A stretch of DNA of 64,000 nucleotides, from positions 539,501 through 603,500 of the forward strand of contig NZ_CP120679.1 in the NCBI RefSeq assembly GCF_029537375.1, written 5' to 3'. Positions 46,138 to 55,144 of this stretch are shown here, in pieces. Under the pieces are notes generated by a model. That model searched no databases. It was not told the origin of the DNA and saw only the letters and a program-made list of their open reading frames with translations. The stretch comes from Bacillus sp. HSf4. GTDB lineage: Bacteria; Bacillota; Bacilli; Bacillales; Bacillaceae. The stretch's first letter is position 1; each line of letters starts with the position of its first letter. The translations under genes were made by a program, and so were the position numbers.

Positions 46138-46158
46138 CACGGCGGATCTTATTTTTGA
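46124..46158 (+). terminator. Terminator shared by LCP gene and ydzA
   Basis: GATCCGCCG (46124-46132) and CGGCGGATC (46140-46148), then TTATTTTT. The LCP stop codon lies in the loop. Confidence 0.75.
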
Positions 46159-46445
46159 GCATATTTTTTCAAACCCCGGTCATAAAGAAAGTTTCCGAAC
46201 GGAACAAAAGCGACGAGCAGACCCGCGGCAGGCCATTTCAGCGACCACCTCAAGGCGAATGTCACATATAACAGAACGAGCAGATAGATGATAAACAATC
46301 CGCCGTGAAGCGATCCGACGATTGTGACGGCCATCGGATAACCCGCCCAGTATTTCAGAGGCATGGCGACAAAAAGCAGGATTAAGAGTGACATGCCTTC
46401 AATAAACCCCATCGTTCGAAGGCGGCCAATCGGTGTTTGCAGCAT
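46149..46445 (-). CDS. ydzA: DUF3817 membrane protein
   Basis: A 98-residue integral membrane protein with three helices (FIEGMSLLILLFVAMPLKYW; HGGLFIIYLLVLLYVTFAL; PAAGLLVAFVPFGNFLYD). The conserved EG, H and PFG positions of DUF3817 are present. It corresponds to B. subtilis YdzA, of unknown function. The ATG follows GGGAGGGTATCTC. Confidence 0.85.
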   Translation of the reverse strand: MLQTPIGRLRTMGFIEGMSLLILLFVAMPLKYWAGYPMAVTIVGSLHGGLFIIYLLVLLYVTFALRWSLKWPAAGLLVAFVPFGNFLYDRGLKKYAQK

Positions 46446-46518
46446 GAGATACCCTCCCTGTTCTAATCTTACCTCTATAATATAGACTAAATGTATACAA
46501 TTAGAACAGGCCCCGCGT

Positions 46519-46929
46519 TTATTTTTGTGCCGGAATTTTCATTAAAGCCCCGAAATATTGCTGTGCCGTCGTAAAGCAAATAAATGCTGTAAGCTCTGCG
46601 ATTTCTTCATCAGAGAACATCTCTTTCAGCACGTCAAACTGCCTGTCGCCGATTCGGTCTCTTTCTGACAGAAACACTTCCGCAAAGCCCATGGCAAGGC
46701 TGGTTTTTTCAAGATTGGAAGCTTCAGGCTTGCCCTTAGCCTTGCAATATTCACAGCCGTTGCCCTGTGCCAGCACTCGGCGTACCTGTTCCTTCAGCTC
46801 CTTTGATAACAAACCGTCTCCGGAAAGTTCGTCCGCCAATGCCGTCCAGGCTGAAAGAACCGATTCGGAATGCCCTAAAAGTCTTTGAAACGGAGTCTCT
46901 CCCCTTGATGAAGGAATAATTCTTGTCAT
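46519..46929 (-). CDS. AhpD-like carboxymuconolactone decarboxylase family protein
   Basis: A 136-residue all-helical protein. NGCEYCKAKGKP carries the CxxC pair typical of AhpD-type peroxidase partners, although the usual downstream His is not in the standard place. FICFTTAQQYFGALMKI near the C-terminus is the family's last helix. It may reduce peroxides or alkylating agents. The start follows GAGGTGATCAAG. Divergent from lrpC, possibly under its control. Confidence 0.8.
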   Translation of the reverse strand: MTRIIPSSRGETPFQRLLGHSESVLSAWTALADELSGDGLLSKELKEQVRRVLAQGNGCEYCKAKGKPEASNLEKTSLAMGFAEVFLSERDRIGDRQFDVLKEMFSDEEIAELTAFICFTTAQQYFGALMKIPAQK

Positions 46930-47041
46930 ATCTTGATCACCTCTCCATAATAGTATCTAACTCACCCTTCAATAGGAATTTCATTCGTAAAGATATATCG
47001 ATCAATGTTTTATAAATGATACGAAAAAGGGGGACATGACT

Positions 47042-47476
47042 TTGCAAATGGATGAGATCGATTACAAAATCATCGAAGAATTGAAAAAAGACAGCCGCTC
47101 GTCGATGAGGGAGCTCGGGAGGAAGATCAATCTTTCCGCTCCGGCGGTAACGGAAAGGGTCAGACGTCTTGAAGCATTCGGCATCATTAAAAAGTACACA
47201 TTGGCTATCGATTATCAGAAAGTCGGACTTCCGGTCTCCTGCATCATTGAAGCGACGGTTAAAAACGGGGAGTATGAAAGGTTTAAAACCTACATCGAAC
47301 GTCTGCCGAACATCGAATTTTGCTACCGGATCGCGGGAGCGGCCTGCTATATGCTGAAAATAAACGCCGAAAGCCTGGCGCAAATCGAAGCGTTTATCAA
47401 TCAAACGTCCCCTTACGCTCAGACGGTGACACATGTCATTTTTTCAGAAATCAAAACGAAAGACTTTGAACGTTAG
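47042..47476 (+). CDS. lrpC: Lrp/AsnC-family DNA-binding protein LrpC
   Basis: A 144-residue Lrp-type protein, the same length as B. subtilis LrpC. The HTH (SMRELGRKINLSAPAVTERVRRLEAFG) is followed by a RAM effector domain (IEATVKNGEYERFKTYIERL, then IAGAACYMLKIN). LrpC bends and wraps DNA and affects sporulation and growth. The TTG at 47042 is chosen because it gives 8 nt to AAGGGGG and the expected length; ATG 47036 is too close to that site. Confidence 0.9.
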   Translation: MQMDEIDYKIIEELKKDSRSSMRELGRKINLSAPAVTERVRRLEAFGIIKKYTLAIDYQKVGLPVSCIIEATVKNGEYERFKTYIERLPNIEFCYRIAGAACYMLKINAESLAQIEAFINQTSPYAQTVTHVIFSEIKTKDFER

Positions 47477-47533
47477 AGATGAATCCTTTCCATCTGTTAT
47501 AATAAAAGGATGGATGAATAAGAAAGAGATGTG

Positions 47534-49723
47534 ATGGACTTGGCAAAAACAGTCGTTTTAGCAGAAAAACCTTCAGTCGGCCGGGATTTGGCCCGCGTGC
47601 TGAAGTGTCATAAAAAGGGAAATGGATATCTTGAAGGAGACCGCTACATCGTGACATGGGCGCTCGGCCACTTGGTCACATTGGCGGACCCGGAAGGCTA
47701 TGGAAAAGAGTATCAGTCATGGCGCCTTGAAGACCTGCCGATTATTCCTGAGCCATTAAAGCTCGTCGTCATCAAAAAGACAGGGAAGCAATTTCAGGCG
47801 GTCAAATCACAGCTGATCAGAAAAGATGTCAAAGACATCGTCATCGCCACAGATGCAGGACGGGAAGGCGAGCTTGTCGCCCGCTGGATCATCGACAAGG
47901 CAAAGGTCACCAAGCCCTTGAAACGCTTGTGGATTTCATCTGTCACAGACAAAGCGATCAAAGACGGATTTAAAAACTTAAAGAACGGCAAAGAATTTGA
48001 AAACTTGTATCATTCCGCCGTGGCAAGAGCCGAAGCTGACTGGATCGTCGGCATCAACGCGACAAGGGCGCTGACGACGAAATTCAATGCCCAGCTTTCC
48101 TGCGGCCGCGTGCAGACGCCGACACTGGCAATGATCGCCAAACGTGAGGAAGACATTAAAAACTTTAAGCCTGTTCCTTACTATGGCCTGCGCGCCGCAG
48201 TTGACGGCATGACGCTGACATGGCAGGACAAAAAAACAAAGCAGACCCGCACCTTCAATGCATCTGTGACCTCTCAGCTTGCAAAAGCTCTGCAAGGCAA
48301 ACCGGCGGTCATTTCTGATTTGAAGAAAACGGCGAAAAAAAGCTTTGCACCCGGTCTCTATGATTTAACAGAATTGCAAAGGGACGCCCATAAACGCTTC
48401 GGCTTCTCCGCGAAAGAAACACTGTCCGTCTTACAAAAGCTCTATGAGCAGCACAAGCTTGTCACATACCCGCGGACGGATTCACGATTTCTTTCAAACG
48501 ACATCGTTCCGACGCTGAAAGACCGGTTGGAAGGGATGCAGGTCAAGCCTTATGCCCAGCATGTCAACCGGATTTTGCAGCGCGGGATCAAAGCGGGCAA
48601 AAACTTTGTCAATGATGCGAAAGTATCCGACCACCACGCGATTATTCCAACGGAAGAGCCGCTTTCGCTCGGCGCTTTAAGCGATAAGGAGAGAAAGCTG
48701 TACGACTTGATTGCCAAGCGTTTTCTGTCCGTTTTGCTGCCTCCGTTTGAATATGAAGAAACAAAGGTGTTTGCCGAAATCGGCGGCGAAACCTTTACGG
48801 CAAAAGGAAAAACCGTTCAGTCCCAAGGCTGGAAAGCGGTGTATGACTATGCCGATGATGAGGACGATGAGGAAGAAAAGGATCAAACCCTTCCCAAGCT
48901 TGCAAAAGGCGACAAGCTGCCCGTCCGTGCTCTGACAGAAACCAAAGGGGAAACGAAGCCGCCTGCGCGCTTTAATGAAGGAACATTGCTGTCGGCGATG
49001 GAAAATCCGTCCGCATTTATGCAAGGGGAAGAAAAGAACCTTGTGAAAACGCTTGGCGAGACGGGCGGACTCGGGACGGTCGCGACCCGCGCCGACATTA
49101 TCGAAAAGCTGTTCAACACATTTTTGATCGAGAAAAAAGGAAAAGATATTTATATCACTTCAAAAGGCAAACAGCTCCTTGAACTTGTCCCAAGCGATTT
49201 AAAATCGCCGGCGCTGACCGCGGAGTGGGAGCAGAAGCTGTCAGGCATAGCAAAAGGCAAGCTGAAATCGGCCGCCTTCATCAAGGAAATGAAGGAGTAT
49301 ACGAAGCAGACGATCAAGGAAATCAAAAGCAGCAATCAAACATTCAAGCATGATAACATCACAGGCACGCACTGCCCAGAATGCGGAAAACTGATGCTGA
49401 AAGTAAACGGCAAGCGCGGCACAATGCTCGTCTGTCAGGACAGGGAATGCGGCCACCGCAAAACGGTCGCCAAACAAACGAACGCCCGCTGTCCGGTCTG
49501 CCATAAACGGATGGAGCTGCGCGGCCACGGAGAAGGCCAGACCTTCGCCTGCGTCTGCGGCCACAGAGAAAAGCTCTCTGTTTTTGAAAAGCGCAGAGCA
49601 AAAGACAAAAACTCAAAAGCGTCCAAACGCGACGTACATGCCTACATGAAAAAGCAAAACAAGGATGAGCCGGTCAACAACGCGCTCGCCGAACAGCTGA
49701 AGAAGCTGAAGCTTGATCAATAA
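47534..49723 (+). CDS. topB: DNA topoisomerase III
   Basis: A 729-residue type IA topoisomerase. The TOPRIM part carries VLAEKPSVGRDLA and ATDAGREGE (catalytic Glu and Asp). LVTYPRTDSRFLSND contains the active-site Tyr, and SCGRVQTPTLAM is also present. The C-terminus has two zinc-finger-like modules (CPECGKLML..CQDRECGH; CPVCHKRM..CVCGH). It decatenates DNA during replication and repair. The start is ambiguous: ATG 47534 is used, and TTG 47540 would align better with B. subtilis (MSKTVVL). Confidence 0.94.
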   Translation: MDLAKTVVLAEKPSVGRDLARVLKCHKKGNGYLEGDRYIVTWALGHLVTLADPEGYGKEYQSWRLEDLPIIPEPLKLVVIKKTGKQFQAVKSQLIRKDVKDIVIATDAGREGELVARWIIDKAKVTKPLKRLWISSVTDKAIKDGFKNLKNGKEFENLYHSAVARAEADWIVGINATRALTTKFNAQLSCGRVQTPTLAMIAKREEDIKNFKPVPYYGLRAAVDGMTLTWQDKKTKQTRTFNASVTSQLAKALQGKPAVISDLKKTAKKSFAPGLYDLTELQRDAHKRFGFSAKETLSVLQKLYEQHKLVTYPRTDSRFLSNDIVPTLKDRLEGMQVKPYAQHVNRILQRGIKAGKNFVNDAKVSDHHAIIPTEEPLSLGALSDKERKLYDLIAKRFLSVLLPPFEYEETKVFAEIGGETFTAKGKTVQSQGWKAVYDYADDEDDEEEKDQTLPKLAKGDKLPVRALTETKGETKPPARFNEGTLLSAMENPSAFMQGEEKNLVKTLGETGGLGTVATRADIIEKLFNTFLIEKKGKDIYITSKGKQLLELVPSDLKSPALTAEWEQKLSGIAKGKLKSAAFIKEMKEYTKQTIKEIKSSNQTFKHDNITGTHCPECGKLMLKVNGKRGTMLVCQDRECGHRKTVAKQTNARCPVCHKRMELRGHGEGQTFACVCGHREKLSVFEKRRAKDKNSKASKRDVHAYMKKQNKDEPVNNALAEQLKKLKLDQ

Positions 49724-49724
49724 C

Positions 49725-49760
49725 AAAGCTTGCAGAGCCTGCCTCTGCAAGCTTTTTTTC
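49725..49760 (+). terminator. Terminator of topB
   Basis: AAAGCTTGCAGAG (49725-49737) and CTCTGCAAGCTTT (49743-49755), then TTTT. Confidence 0.9.
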
Positions 49761-49831
49761 TAGCGGGTACGCCGCAAAACGTTTCAGCAAAAATGGGAGG
49801 TGGTAAGGAAAGAAACAAAGGAGGACGTAGT

Positions 49832-51553
49832 ATGGCAAACAAAACCGCAGGAAAAATAGCAGCAGAGCTGTTGAAAGAATGGAATATCCATCATGTATAC
49901 GGCATGCCGGGAGACAGCATCAATGTATGGATCGATGATTTGCGGCATGAAGAAAGCAATATTCGCTTTATTCAAGTGCGCCATGAGGAAACCGCGGCTC
50001 TCGCTGCTGCGGCTGAGGCGAAATTAACCGGCAAAATCGGTGTCTGCCTGTCGATTGCAGGGCCGGGCGCCGTTCATTTGCTGAACGGGCTGTACGATGC
50101 GAAAGCCGATGGCGCACCTGTGCTGGCGATTACGGGACAGGTGTCTTCGAATCAGATTGGCAGGGATTATTTTCAGGAGATCGGTCTTGAGAGACTGTTT
50201 GAGGATGTATCTGTCTTCAATCAGCAGGTCCATTCGGCAGAGGCGCTTCCGGATCTTCTCAATCAGGCGATCCGCACCGCATACAGCCAAAAAGGGCCCG
50301 CCGTTCTATCCGTCTCCGATGATGTGTTTGCCGAAAGAGTCGAGCGAAAGCCGGTGTATACATCAGCGCTCTATATCGACGGCGACCTTCGCCCGAAGCA
50401 AAGTCAGCTACTGCAATGCGCCCAATTGATCAATGAGGCGAAAAAGCCGGTGATTTTGGCCGGAAGAGGAATGAAAGCGGCGAGGGAGGAACTGCTGGCG
50501 TTTGCAGATAAAGCGGCCGCTCCAATCATCATCACGCTTCCGGCAAAAGGGATTGTTCCCGACCGGCATCCGCATATGCTCGGAAATCTCGGGCACATCG
50601 GGACAAAGCCCGCATATGAAGCGATGGAGGAATGCGACCTCTTGATCATGCTGGGGACTTCGTTTCCTTACCGCGATTATCTGCCGGAGGGTGCAGCGGC
50701 TGTTCAGCTCGACAACAATCCTGCAAAAATCGGCAAGCGGTATCCGGTAAAAGCGGCCCTTGTCTGTGATGCCAAGCTTGGGCTCGCTGAACTGACGAGA
50801 ACAATCGAACGAAAAACGAACCGTTCATTCTTAGAAAGCTGTACAGAACATATGAACAAATGGCGGCAGCAATTAGAAAAAGACGAACAAGTGGCGACAT
50901 CACCGCTGAAGCCGCAGCAGGTGATCGCAAGGCTTGAAGATGCAGTCGCAGATGATGCGGTGCTGTCGGTTGACGTCGGGAATGTGACGGTATGGATGGC
51001 CCGCCATTTTCAAATGACGGGTCAGGAGTTTCTGATTTCAAGCTGGCTCGGTACGATGGGCTGCGGTTTACCCGGCGCGATTTCCGCCAAGCTGTCGCAC
51101 CCCGGGCGCCAGGTGGTGGCCGTTTGCGGAGATGGCGGCTTCAGCATGTCGATGCACGATTTTCCGACCGCTGTCAAATACGACCTTCCGCTTGTCGTCG
51201 TCATATTCAATAATCAAAACTTGGGGATGATTCAATATGAACAGCAGGAAAAGGGGCATCTTGAATATGCGACAGATCTCGAAAACATCGATTTCGCCAA
51301 ATTTGCCGAAGCCTGCGGCGGGAAAGGCTTCAGTGTGGTCAAGCATGAAGAGCTCATCCCGGCGTTGAAAAGCGCTTTTGCCTCACAAAAACCGGCCATT
51401 ATTGATGTGACGATCGAAGACGAGCCGCCGCTTCCCGGAAAGATATCCTATACACAAGCGGCGAACTACAGCAAATATATGGTGAAGAAATTCTTTGGAA
51501 AAAAAGAACTGGACTTGCCTCCGCTAAAGAAAAGTATAAAAAGGTTATTTTAA
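49832..51553 (+). CDS. ydaP: Pyruvate oxidase-like thiamine pyrophosphate enzyme
   Basis: A 573-residue ThDP enzyme matching YdaP. VYGMPGDSINVWID and VRHEETAALAAAAEAKL (catalytic Glu) form the PYR domain. AGRGMKAARE opens the middle domain, and CGDGGFSMSMHDF...FNNQNLGMI gives the Mg-ThDP motif GDG-N. It probably oxidises pyruvate to acetate and CO2 (pyruvate oxidase or quinone oxidoreductase type). The ATG follows AAAGGAGGAC. A weak SigB-like element, GTTTCA (49781-49786) and GGTAAG (49802-49807), precedes it, in line with SigB control in B. subtilis. Confidence 0.9.
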   Translation: MANKTAGKIAAELLKEWNIHHVYGMPGDSINVWIDDLRHEESNIRFIQVRHEETAALAAAAEAKLTGKIGVCLSIAGPGAVHLLNGLYDAKADGAPVLAITGQVSSNQIGRDYFQEIGLERLFEDVSVFNQQVHSAEALPDLLNQAIRTAYSQKGPAVLSVSDDVFAERVERKPVYTSALYIDGDLRPKQSQLLQCAQLINEAKKPVILAGRGMKAAREELLAFADKAAAPIIITLPAKGIVPDRHPHMLGNLGHIGTKPAYEAMEECDLLIMLGTSFPYRDYLPEGAAAVQLDNNPAKIGKRYPVKAALVCDAKLGLAELTRTIERKTNRSFLESCTEHMNKWRQQLEKDEQVATSPLKPQQVIARLEDAVADDAVLSVDVGNVTVWMARHFQMTGQEFLISSWLGTMGCGLPGAISAKLSHPGRQVVAVCGDGGFSMSMHDFPTAVKYDLPLVVVIFNNQNLGMIQYEQQEKGHLEYATDLENIDFAKFAEACGGKGFSVVKHEELIPALKSAFASQKPAIIDVTIEDEPPLPGKISYTQAANYSKYMVKKFFGKKELDLPPLKKSIKRLF

Positions 51554-51713
51554 TGATTTTGCCAAGGGGCAGCAGCTTCCTTGGCGATTTTTTTCCGATT
51601 CCGTTGATTTATCGGCTGTTTATATGGAAAATAAAAGAAGGCGGGGCGTGTAAAACAGCCGGCCGACAGCGCACCAAAACCCATCTCACAATGAAAAGGG
51701 AGGGGTTATCAAA

Positions 51714-52319
51714 ATGCAGCTTTTTCAAAAGCGAAGCGCCGCGGTGATAGCGGCGGCATTATGGTCGGGATTGTTGTTCATTCCTCAGCAGGCGTTTGCC
51801 CATGGTTTTGTTGAAAAGCCCGAAAGCAGGGCGGCTTTGTGCAGCGAGTCCTATGGACTGCTCAATTTGAATTGCGGCAGCGTCATGTATGAACCGCAAA
51901 GCCTGGAGGCGAAAAAGGGGTTTCCGCAGGACGGACCTGCTGATGGGCAAATTGCATCTGCGGGCGGACTGTTCGGCGGCATTCTTGATCAGCAGTCTGA
52001 GAATCGCTGGTTTAAACACATCATGACCGGAGGCGTCCATACATTTACTTGGACATATACCGCTCCCCACAAAACGAGCCAATGGCACTACTATATCACC
52101 AAAAAAGACTGGGACCCCAATCAGCCGCTGAAAAGAGCCGACTTTGAAGCGATCGGCACAATAGAACATGACGGGTCTCCTGCATCCAATCATCTATCCC
52201 ATCAAATAGAAGTGCCACAAGATCGCCAAGGATACCATGTGATTTTGGCCGTTTGGGATGTGGCTGATACTGAAAACGCTTTCTATCAAGCGATTGATGT
52301 TCAGCTTGTGAGCCCATAA
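51714..52319 (+). CDS. Secreted AA10 lytic polysaccharide monooxygenase
   Basis: A 201-residue copper monooxygenase active on chitin in characterised B. licheniformis and B. amyloliquefaciens relatives. The signal peptide ends QQAFA, so His30 becomes the mature N-terminus and, with the His in TYTAPHKTSQWHYY, forms the copper histidine brace. CSESYGLLNLNCG offers a disulfide, and NAFYQAIDV holds the axial Phe. There is no carbohydrate-binding module. The ATG follows GGGAGGGG. Stands alone between ydaP and a minus-strand gene. Confidence 0.93.
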   Translation: MQLFQKRSAAVIAAALWSGLLFIPQQAFAHGFVEKPESRAALCSESYGLLNLNCGSVMYEPQSLEAKKGFPQDGPADGQIASAGGLFGGILDQQSENRWFKHIMTGGVHTFTWTYTAPHKTSQWHYYITKKDWDPNQPLKRADFEAIGTIEHDGSPASNHLSHQIEVPQDRQGYHVILAVWDVADTENAFYQAIDVQLVSP

Positions 52320-52364
52320 GCGTCCGATCAGGATTCTGGCAGAGTGGGTTTTGGTGCAAATATA

Positions 52365-52392
52365 AAAAAAGCCTGTCTTTGACAAGCTTTCA
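52365..52392 (-). terminator. Terminator of the 83-residue membrane protein gene
   Basis: On the minus strand AAAGCTTGTC pairs with GACAGGCTTT (one mismatch), followed by TTTT. The LPMO gene could use the same hairpin in the other direction. Confidence 0.6.
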
Positions 52393-52399
52393 TTACAGG

Positions 52400-52651
52400 T
52401 TATTTGTTTTTCTTCATCGCCGCAGCCATAAACGGAAGAACCGTTCCAAACAGCATCGTGCCTCCGAAGAAGTTGCCGAGATAAGGCTGTCCGATCAGAT
52501 AGCACACGGCAAACACGAGAGTCGCCAGTCCGATCATCACATAGGCCGGAAAGAATCTTTTTTGAAAGCTCATCCTTTGGGTGATCCGGAAAAAGATCAG
52601 TCCGATAACAAGCGGGACAAGCCATAAGTAGAATAGGACAAATATTTTCAT
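52400..52651 (-). CDS. Small membrane protein, unknown function
   Basis: An 83-residue protein with three hydrophobic helices (KIFVLFYLWLVPLVIGLIFF; YVMIGLATLVFAVCYLIG; GGTMLFGTVLPFMAAAM) and a basic C-terminus. The start has GAGG 8-9 nt upstream. I recognise no family. It has its own terminator and lies downstream of the acetyltransferase gene on the same strand. Confidence 0.7.
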   Translation of the reverse strand: MKIFVLFYLWLVPLVIGLIFFRITQRMSFQKRFFPAYVMIGLATLVFAVCYLIGQPYLGNFFGGTMLFGTVLPFMAAAMKKNK

Positions 52652-52722
52652 TGCGAAAACCTCATATTTTTTTATCTATCATACCAGATAAACGGTAAAA
52701 AAGGGTGTGACAAGTTTCGAAC

Positions 52723-53274
52723 TTATTTGCCGCGCTCGGCGTATTCTTTCCTCAGGAGTCCGTAGACGAAATGATCGGCAAAATGATCATGAAGCCATTC
52801 GCATTGTCTGAGGCAGCCTTCTTTCACAAATCCGAGCCTTTCGGGTATCGCCCGGCTTCTGCTGTTTTTAACCGCCGCCCTGATTTCAACCCGGTTGAGT
52901 TCATATTCGTTAAACATCATATCAATCAGCGCGCGGCATGCGCTCGTCATGATTCCTTTTCCCTGATGAGATTCACCGAGCCAGTAGCCGATCGATGTCG
53001 TTCGGTTGGTCCAATTGATATAGTGCAGGCCGATCATGCCGGCGAATTGCTGTTGATGCCAGATCCCTGCCTGAAAGCCGTTATTCGCGGCAGCCTGCTT
53101 CATGGCATCCTCGATAAAAGCTTCGGTGTCTTCAAGCTTCTTCGTTCCGTCGACCCAGTACAGCCATTTTCTTAAATGCTGTTTGGATTGCTGGATCTGT
53201 TTGTAGACGGCGGGTGCATCCTTTGGTTCAAGCATTTTTAAATACAGATCATGATCAATCTTCAGTGTGAACAT
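52723..53274 (-). CDS. ydaF: RimJ/RimL-type GNAT acetyltransferase
   Basis: A 183-residue acetyltransferase. LKMLEPKDAPAVYKQIQQ, the acetyl-CoA loop YWLGESHQGKGIMTSACRAL (Q/R-x2-G-x-G) and RAIPERLGFVKEG are GNAT motifs A and B. It may acetylate a ribosomal protein or polyamine. Length and locus suggest B. subtilis YdaF, though there it lies between ydaE and ydaG. The ATG follows AAAGGAGGATTC. Confidence 0.75.
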   Translation of the reverse strand: MFTLKIDHDLYLKMLEPKDAPAVYKQIQQSKQHLRKWLYWVDGTKKLEDTEAFIEDAMKQAAANNGFQAGIWHQQQFAGMIGLHYINWTNRTTSIGYWLGESHQGKGIMTSACRALIDMMFNEYELNRVEIRAAVKNSRSRAIPERLGFVKEGCLRQCEWLHDHFADHFVYGLLRKEYAERGK

Positions 53275-53302
53275 CCAGAATCCTCCTTTTCTCCAGTATA
53301 AA

Positions 53303-53335
53303 GAAAAAAGCCCGACCGAAGTCAGCTTTTTTAAC
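53303..53335 (-). terminator. Terminator of mntH
   Basis: On the minus strand AAGCTGAC and GTCGGGCTT enclose a TTCG loop (one mismatch), followed by TTTTTT. The mntH stop lies in the first arm. Confidence 0.7.
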
Positions 53336-54611
53336 CGGTAAATGTATCAAAAATGAGAAACACGTTAAGTCCGACGATCAGAACAGCAATGATCCATGAT
53401 ACGGCTGTCACCCATGCGGCGTTTTTAAGGCTTCCCATGATCCGCTTATTGCTTGTAAATAGAATAAGCGGAATGAGAGCGAAGGCGATTCCGAACGACA
53501 GGACGACCTGGCTTAACACGAGGGCGGTTGTCGGGTTGACGCCTGAAGCAATGATGGCAATCGGCGGCAAAATCGTGATAAATCGTCTTAAATAAAGCGG
53601 AATTCGAAAATTGATGAATCCTTGCATAATAATATCTCCCGAAAGTGTTCCGACAGATGAACTGGATAAGCCTGCCGTCAAAAGTCCGATGCCGAACAAC
53701 ACGGCTGACAGCGGACTGACCATTGTGCTGAAATGGCTGAAGGCGACATCCAGATCCTCGACAAAAATCCCGTTTTTGAAAAACAATGCGGCGGCAACGA
53801 TCAGCATGCTCGCATTGATCGCTCCGGCAATCAGCATGGCGATCAAAATATCGATAAATTCAAACCGGAATATTTTTTTCTTTTCAGCATCCGTTTTTCC
53901 AACCACCCTTCTTTGGGTGAGAGCGGAGTGCAAGTAAATGGCGTGCGGCATAACCGTTGCTCCGAGGATCCCCGCCGCCAGAAGAATGCTGTCGGTTCCG
54001 TCAAAGCGAGGGACAAACATGCCCTCCAAAACCGATCCAATGTCAGGCTTTGCAAAAAAAGTCTGAAAGGCAAAGGCGATCACGACGATAAACAGCATTC
54101 CTGTAATCGCCGCTTCGAGCGGGCGGACGCCGCGCCGTTGCAGCTCCAGGATCGCGAATGATCCAGCCGCTGCAATGAGCGATGCTTCAAGAAGCGGAAT
54201 GCCGAACAATAGATAAAGGCCGAGAGCCGCTCCGATAAATTCGGCAAGGTCTGTCGCGATGACGACGAGCTCTCCCTGAATCCAAAGACCGACCGACACC
54301 GGTTTTGGGAATTCCTCCCTTGCAACCTCGGGAAGATTTTTGCCCGTTGCAATGCCGAGCTTGGCGGACAGCGACTGTATAAGCAGCGCCATAATATTCG
54401 AAAAAAGAATAACCCATAAAAGCAAATATCCGTACTTGGAACCTGCAGCAATGTTTGTGGCAAAGTTGCCGGGATCGATATAGGCGATGGCAGCTATAAA
54501 AGCCGGCCCCAGAAAAGGAAGGAGCCTTTTGAAACCTTTGCTTTTTCCATCTAGTGCGTCTTGAGCTTCTTTTGATATTTGTGCGTGTCTGGACATATCT
54601 TGACTGACCAT
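53331..54611 (-). CDS. mntH: Manganese transporter MntH (NRAMP)
   Basis: A 426-residue proton-coupled Mn2+ importer with 11 membrane helices. IAYIDPGNFATNIAAGS holds the metal-binding Asp and Asn, and LGATVMPHAIYLHSAL the second-site MPH motif. The ATG at 54611 has AGGTG 6 nt upstream; a GTG three codons earlier overlaps the site. A well-formed MntR box lies about 45 bp upstream, predicting repression by manganese. Confidence 0.96.
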   Translation of the reverse strand: MVSQDMSRHAQISKEAQDALDGKSKGFKRLLPFLGPAFIAAIAYIDPGNFATNIAAGSKYGYLLLWVILFSNIMALLIQSLSAKLGIATGKNLPEVAREEFPKPVSVGLWIQGELVVIATDLAEFIGAALGLYLLFGIPLLEASLIAAAGSFAILELQRRGVRPLEAAITGMLFIVVIAFAFQTFFAKPDIGSVLEGMFVPRFDGTDSILLAAGILGATVMPHAIYLHSALTQRRVVGKTDAEKKKIFRFEFIDILIAMLIAGAINASMLIVAAALFFKNGIFVEDLDVAFSHFSTMVSPLSAVLFGIGLLTAGLSSSSVGTLSGDIIMQGFINFRIPLYLRRFITILPPIAIIASGVNPTTALVLSQVVLSFGIAFALIPLILFTSNKRIMGSLKNAAWVTAVSWIIAVLIVGLNVFLIFDTFTG

Positions 54612-54653
54612 ATGATTCACCTAGATTCTCGTTGTTTTTTCCTTGTACATAAA

Positions 54654-54671
54654 AGTTTCCTTAATGCAAAT
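54654..54671 (-). promoter_or_regulatory. MntR binding box
   Basis: AGTTTCCTTAATGCAAAT reads ATTTGCATTAAGGAAACT on the mntH strand, differing by one base from the known MntR pattern TTTGCCTTAAGGAAAC. Confidence 0.8.
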
Positions 54672-54739
54672 TCCATATTCATCATATGCCCTGACATTAT
54701 GAATTGTCAACCATAAGATGCGTAGTTTATACAAGCCAA

Positions 54740-54772
54740 ACAAAAACCAGCACCGCTCCCTGCGATGCTGGC
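54740..54772 (-). terminator. Terminator of ydaS
   Basis: On the minus strand CCAGCATCG pairs with CGGTGCTGG (G-T wobble included), then TTTTTG. Confidence 0.7.
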
Positions 54773-54782
54773 TGCCTCTGTC

Positions 54783-55049
54783 CTATGCTTCAGACCGCGA
54801 ACCTGTTCTTCCCCGGAACAGAAGATTCAAAATAAAGACGAGGATTGCGGCTCCGATGATAGCCGGAAAAATGGCGAATCCAGCAATGTCAGGCCCCCAC
54901 GTTCCGAACAGCCCGTGACCGATCCAGGCTCCGACAAAGCCGACAACCATGGAGCCGATCCATCCGCCGGGAGCGCCGCTGCCTCCGATTGCACCTCCGA
55001 TCAAACCGATGACAATTGCAACAATTAAAGAAACGAGAAATCCCAACAT
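54783..55049 (-). CDS. ydaS: GlsB/YeaQ/YmgE-family stress membrane protein
   Basis: An 88-residue three-helix protein rich in glycine (LIVAIVIGLIGGAIGGSG; WIGSMVVGFVGAWIGHGLFG; FAIFPAIIGAAILVFIL), with a basic tail. Such transglycosylase-associated-like proteins are made on general stress. The start at 55049 (MLGFLV) aligns with B. subtilis YdaS and is 8 nt after GAGGGTGG; an ATG two codons earlier is too close. Confidence 0.88.
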   Translation of the reverse strand: MLGFLVSLIVAIVIGLIGGAIGGSGAPGGWIGSMVVGFVGAWIGHGLFGTWGPDIAGFAIFPAIIGAAILVFILNLLFRGRTGSRSEA

Positions 55050-55088
55050 TGTCATTCCACCCTCTTTCAATTGTTTTATATTGAATGT

Positions 55089-55114
55089 TTAGCCTTCCTG
55101 AAGCACTGCTAAAC
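55089..55114 (-). promoter_or_regulatory. SigB-type promoter of ydaS
   Basis: On the minus strand GTTTAG (55114-55109), 14 bp, GGCTAA (55094-55089): the same -10 variant as at ydaD. Confidence 0.65.
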
Positions 55115-55144
55115 ACGTAAAAACATATCGGGTGAAACGAATGG

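Noticed and set aside
54783..55116. Second small frame overlapping ydaS on the same strand
   Set aside because: Out of frame with the glycine-rich membrane protein, rich in Arg/Cys, and starts upstream of the SigB start site.
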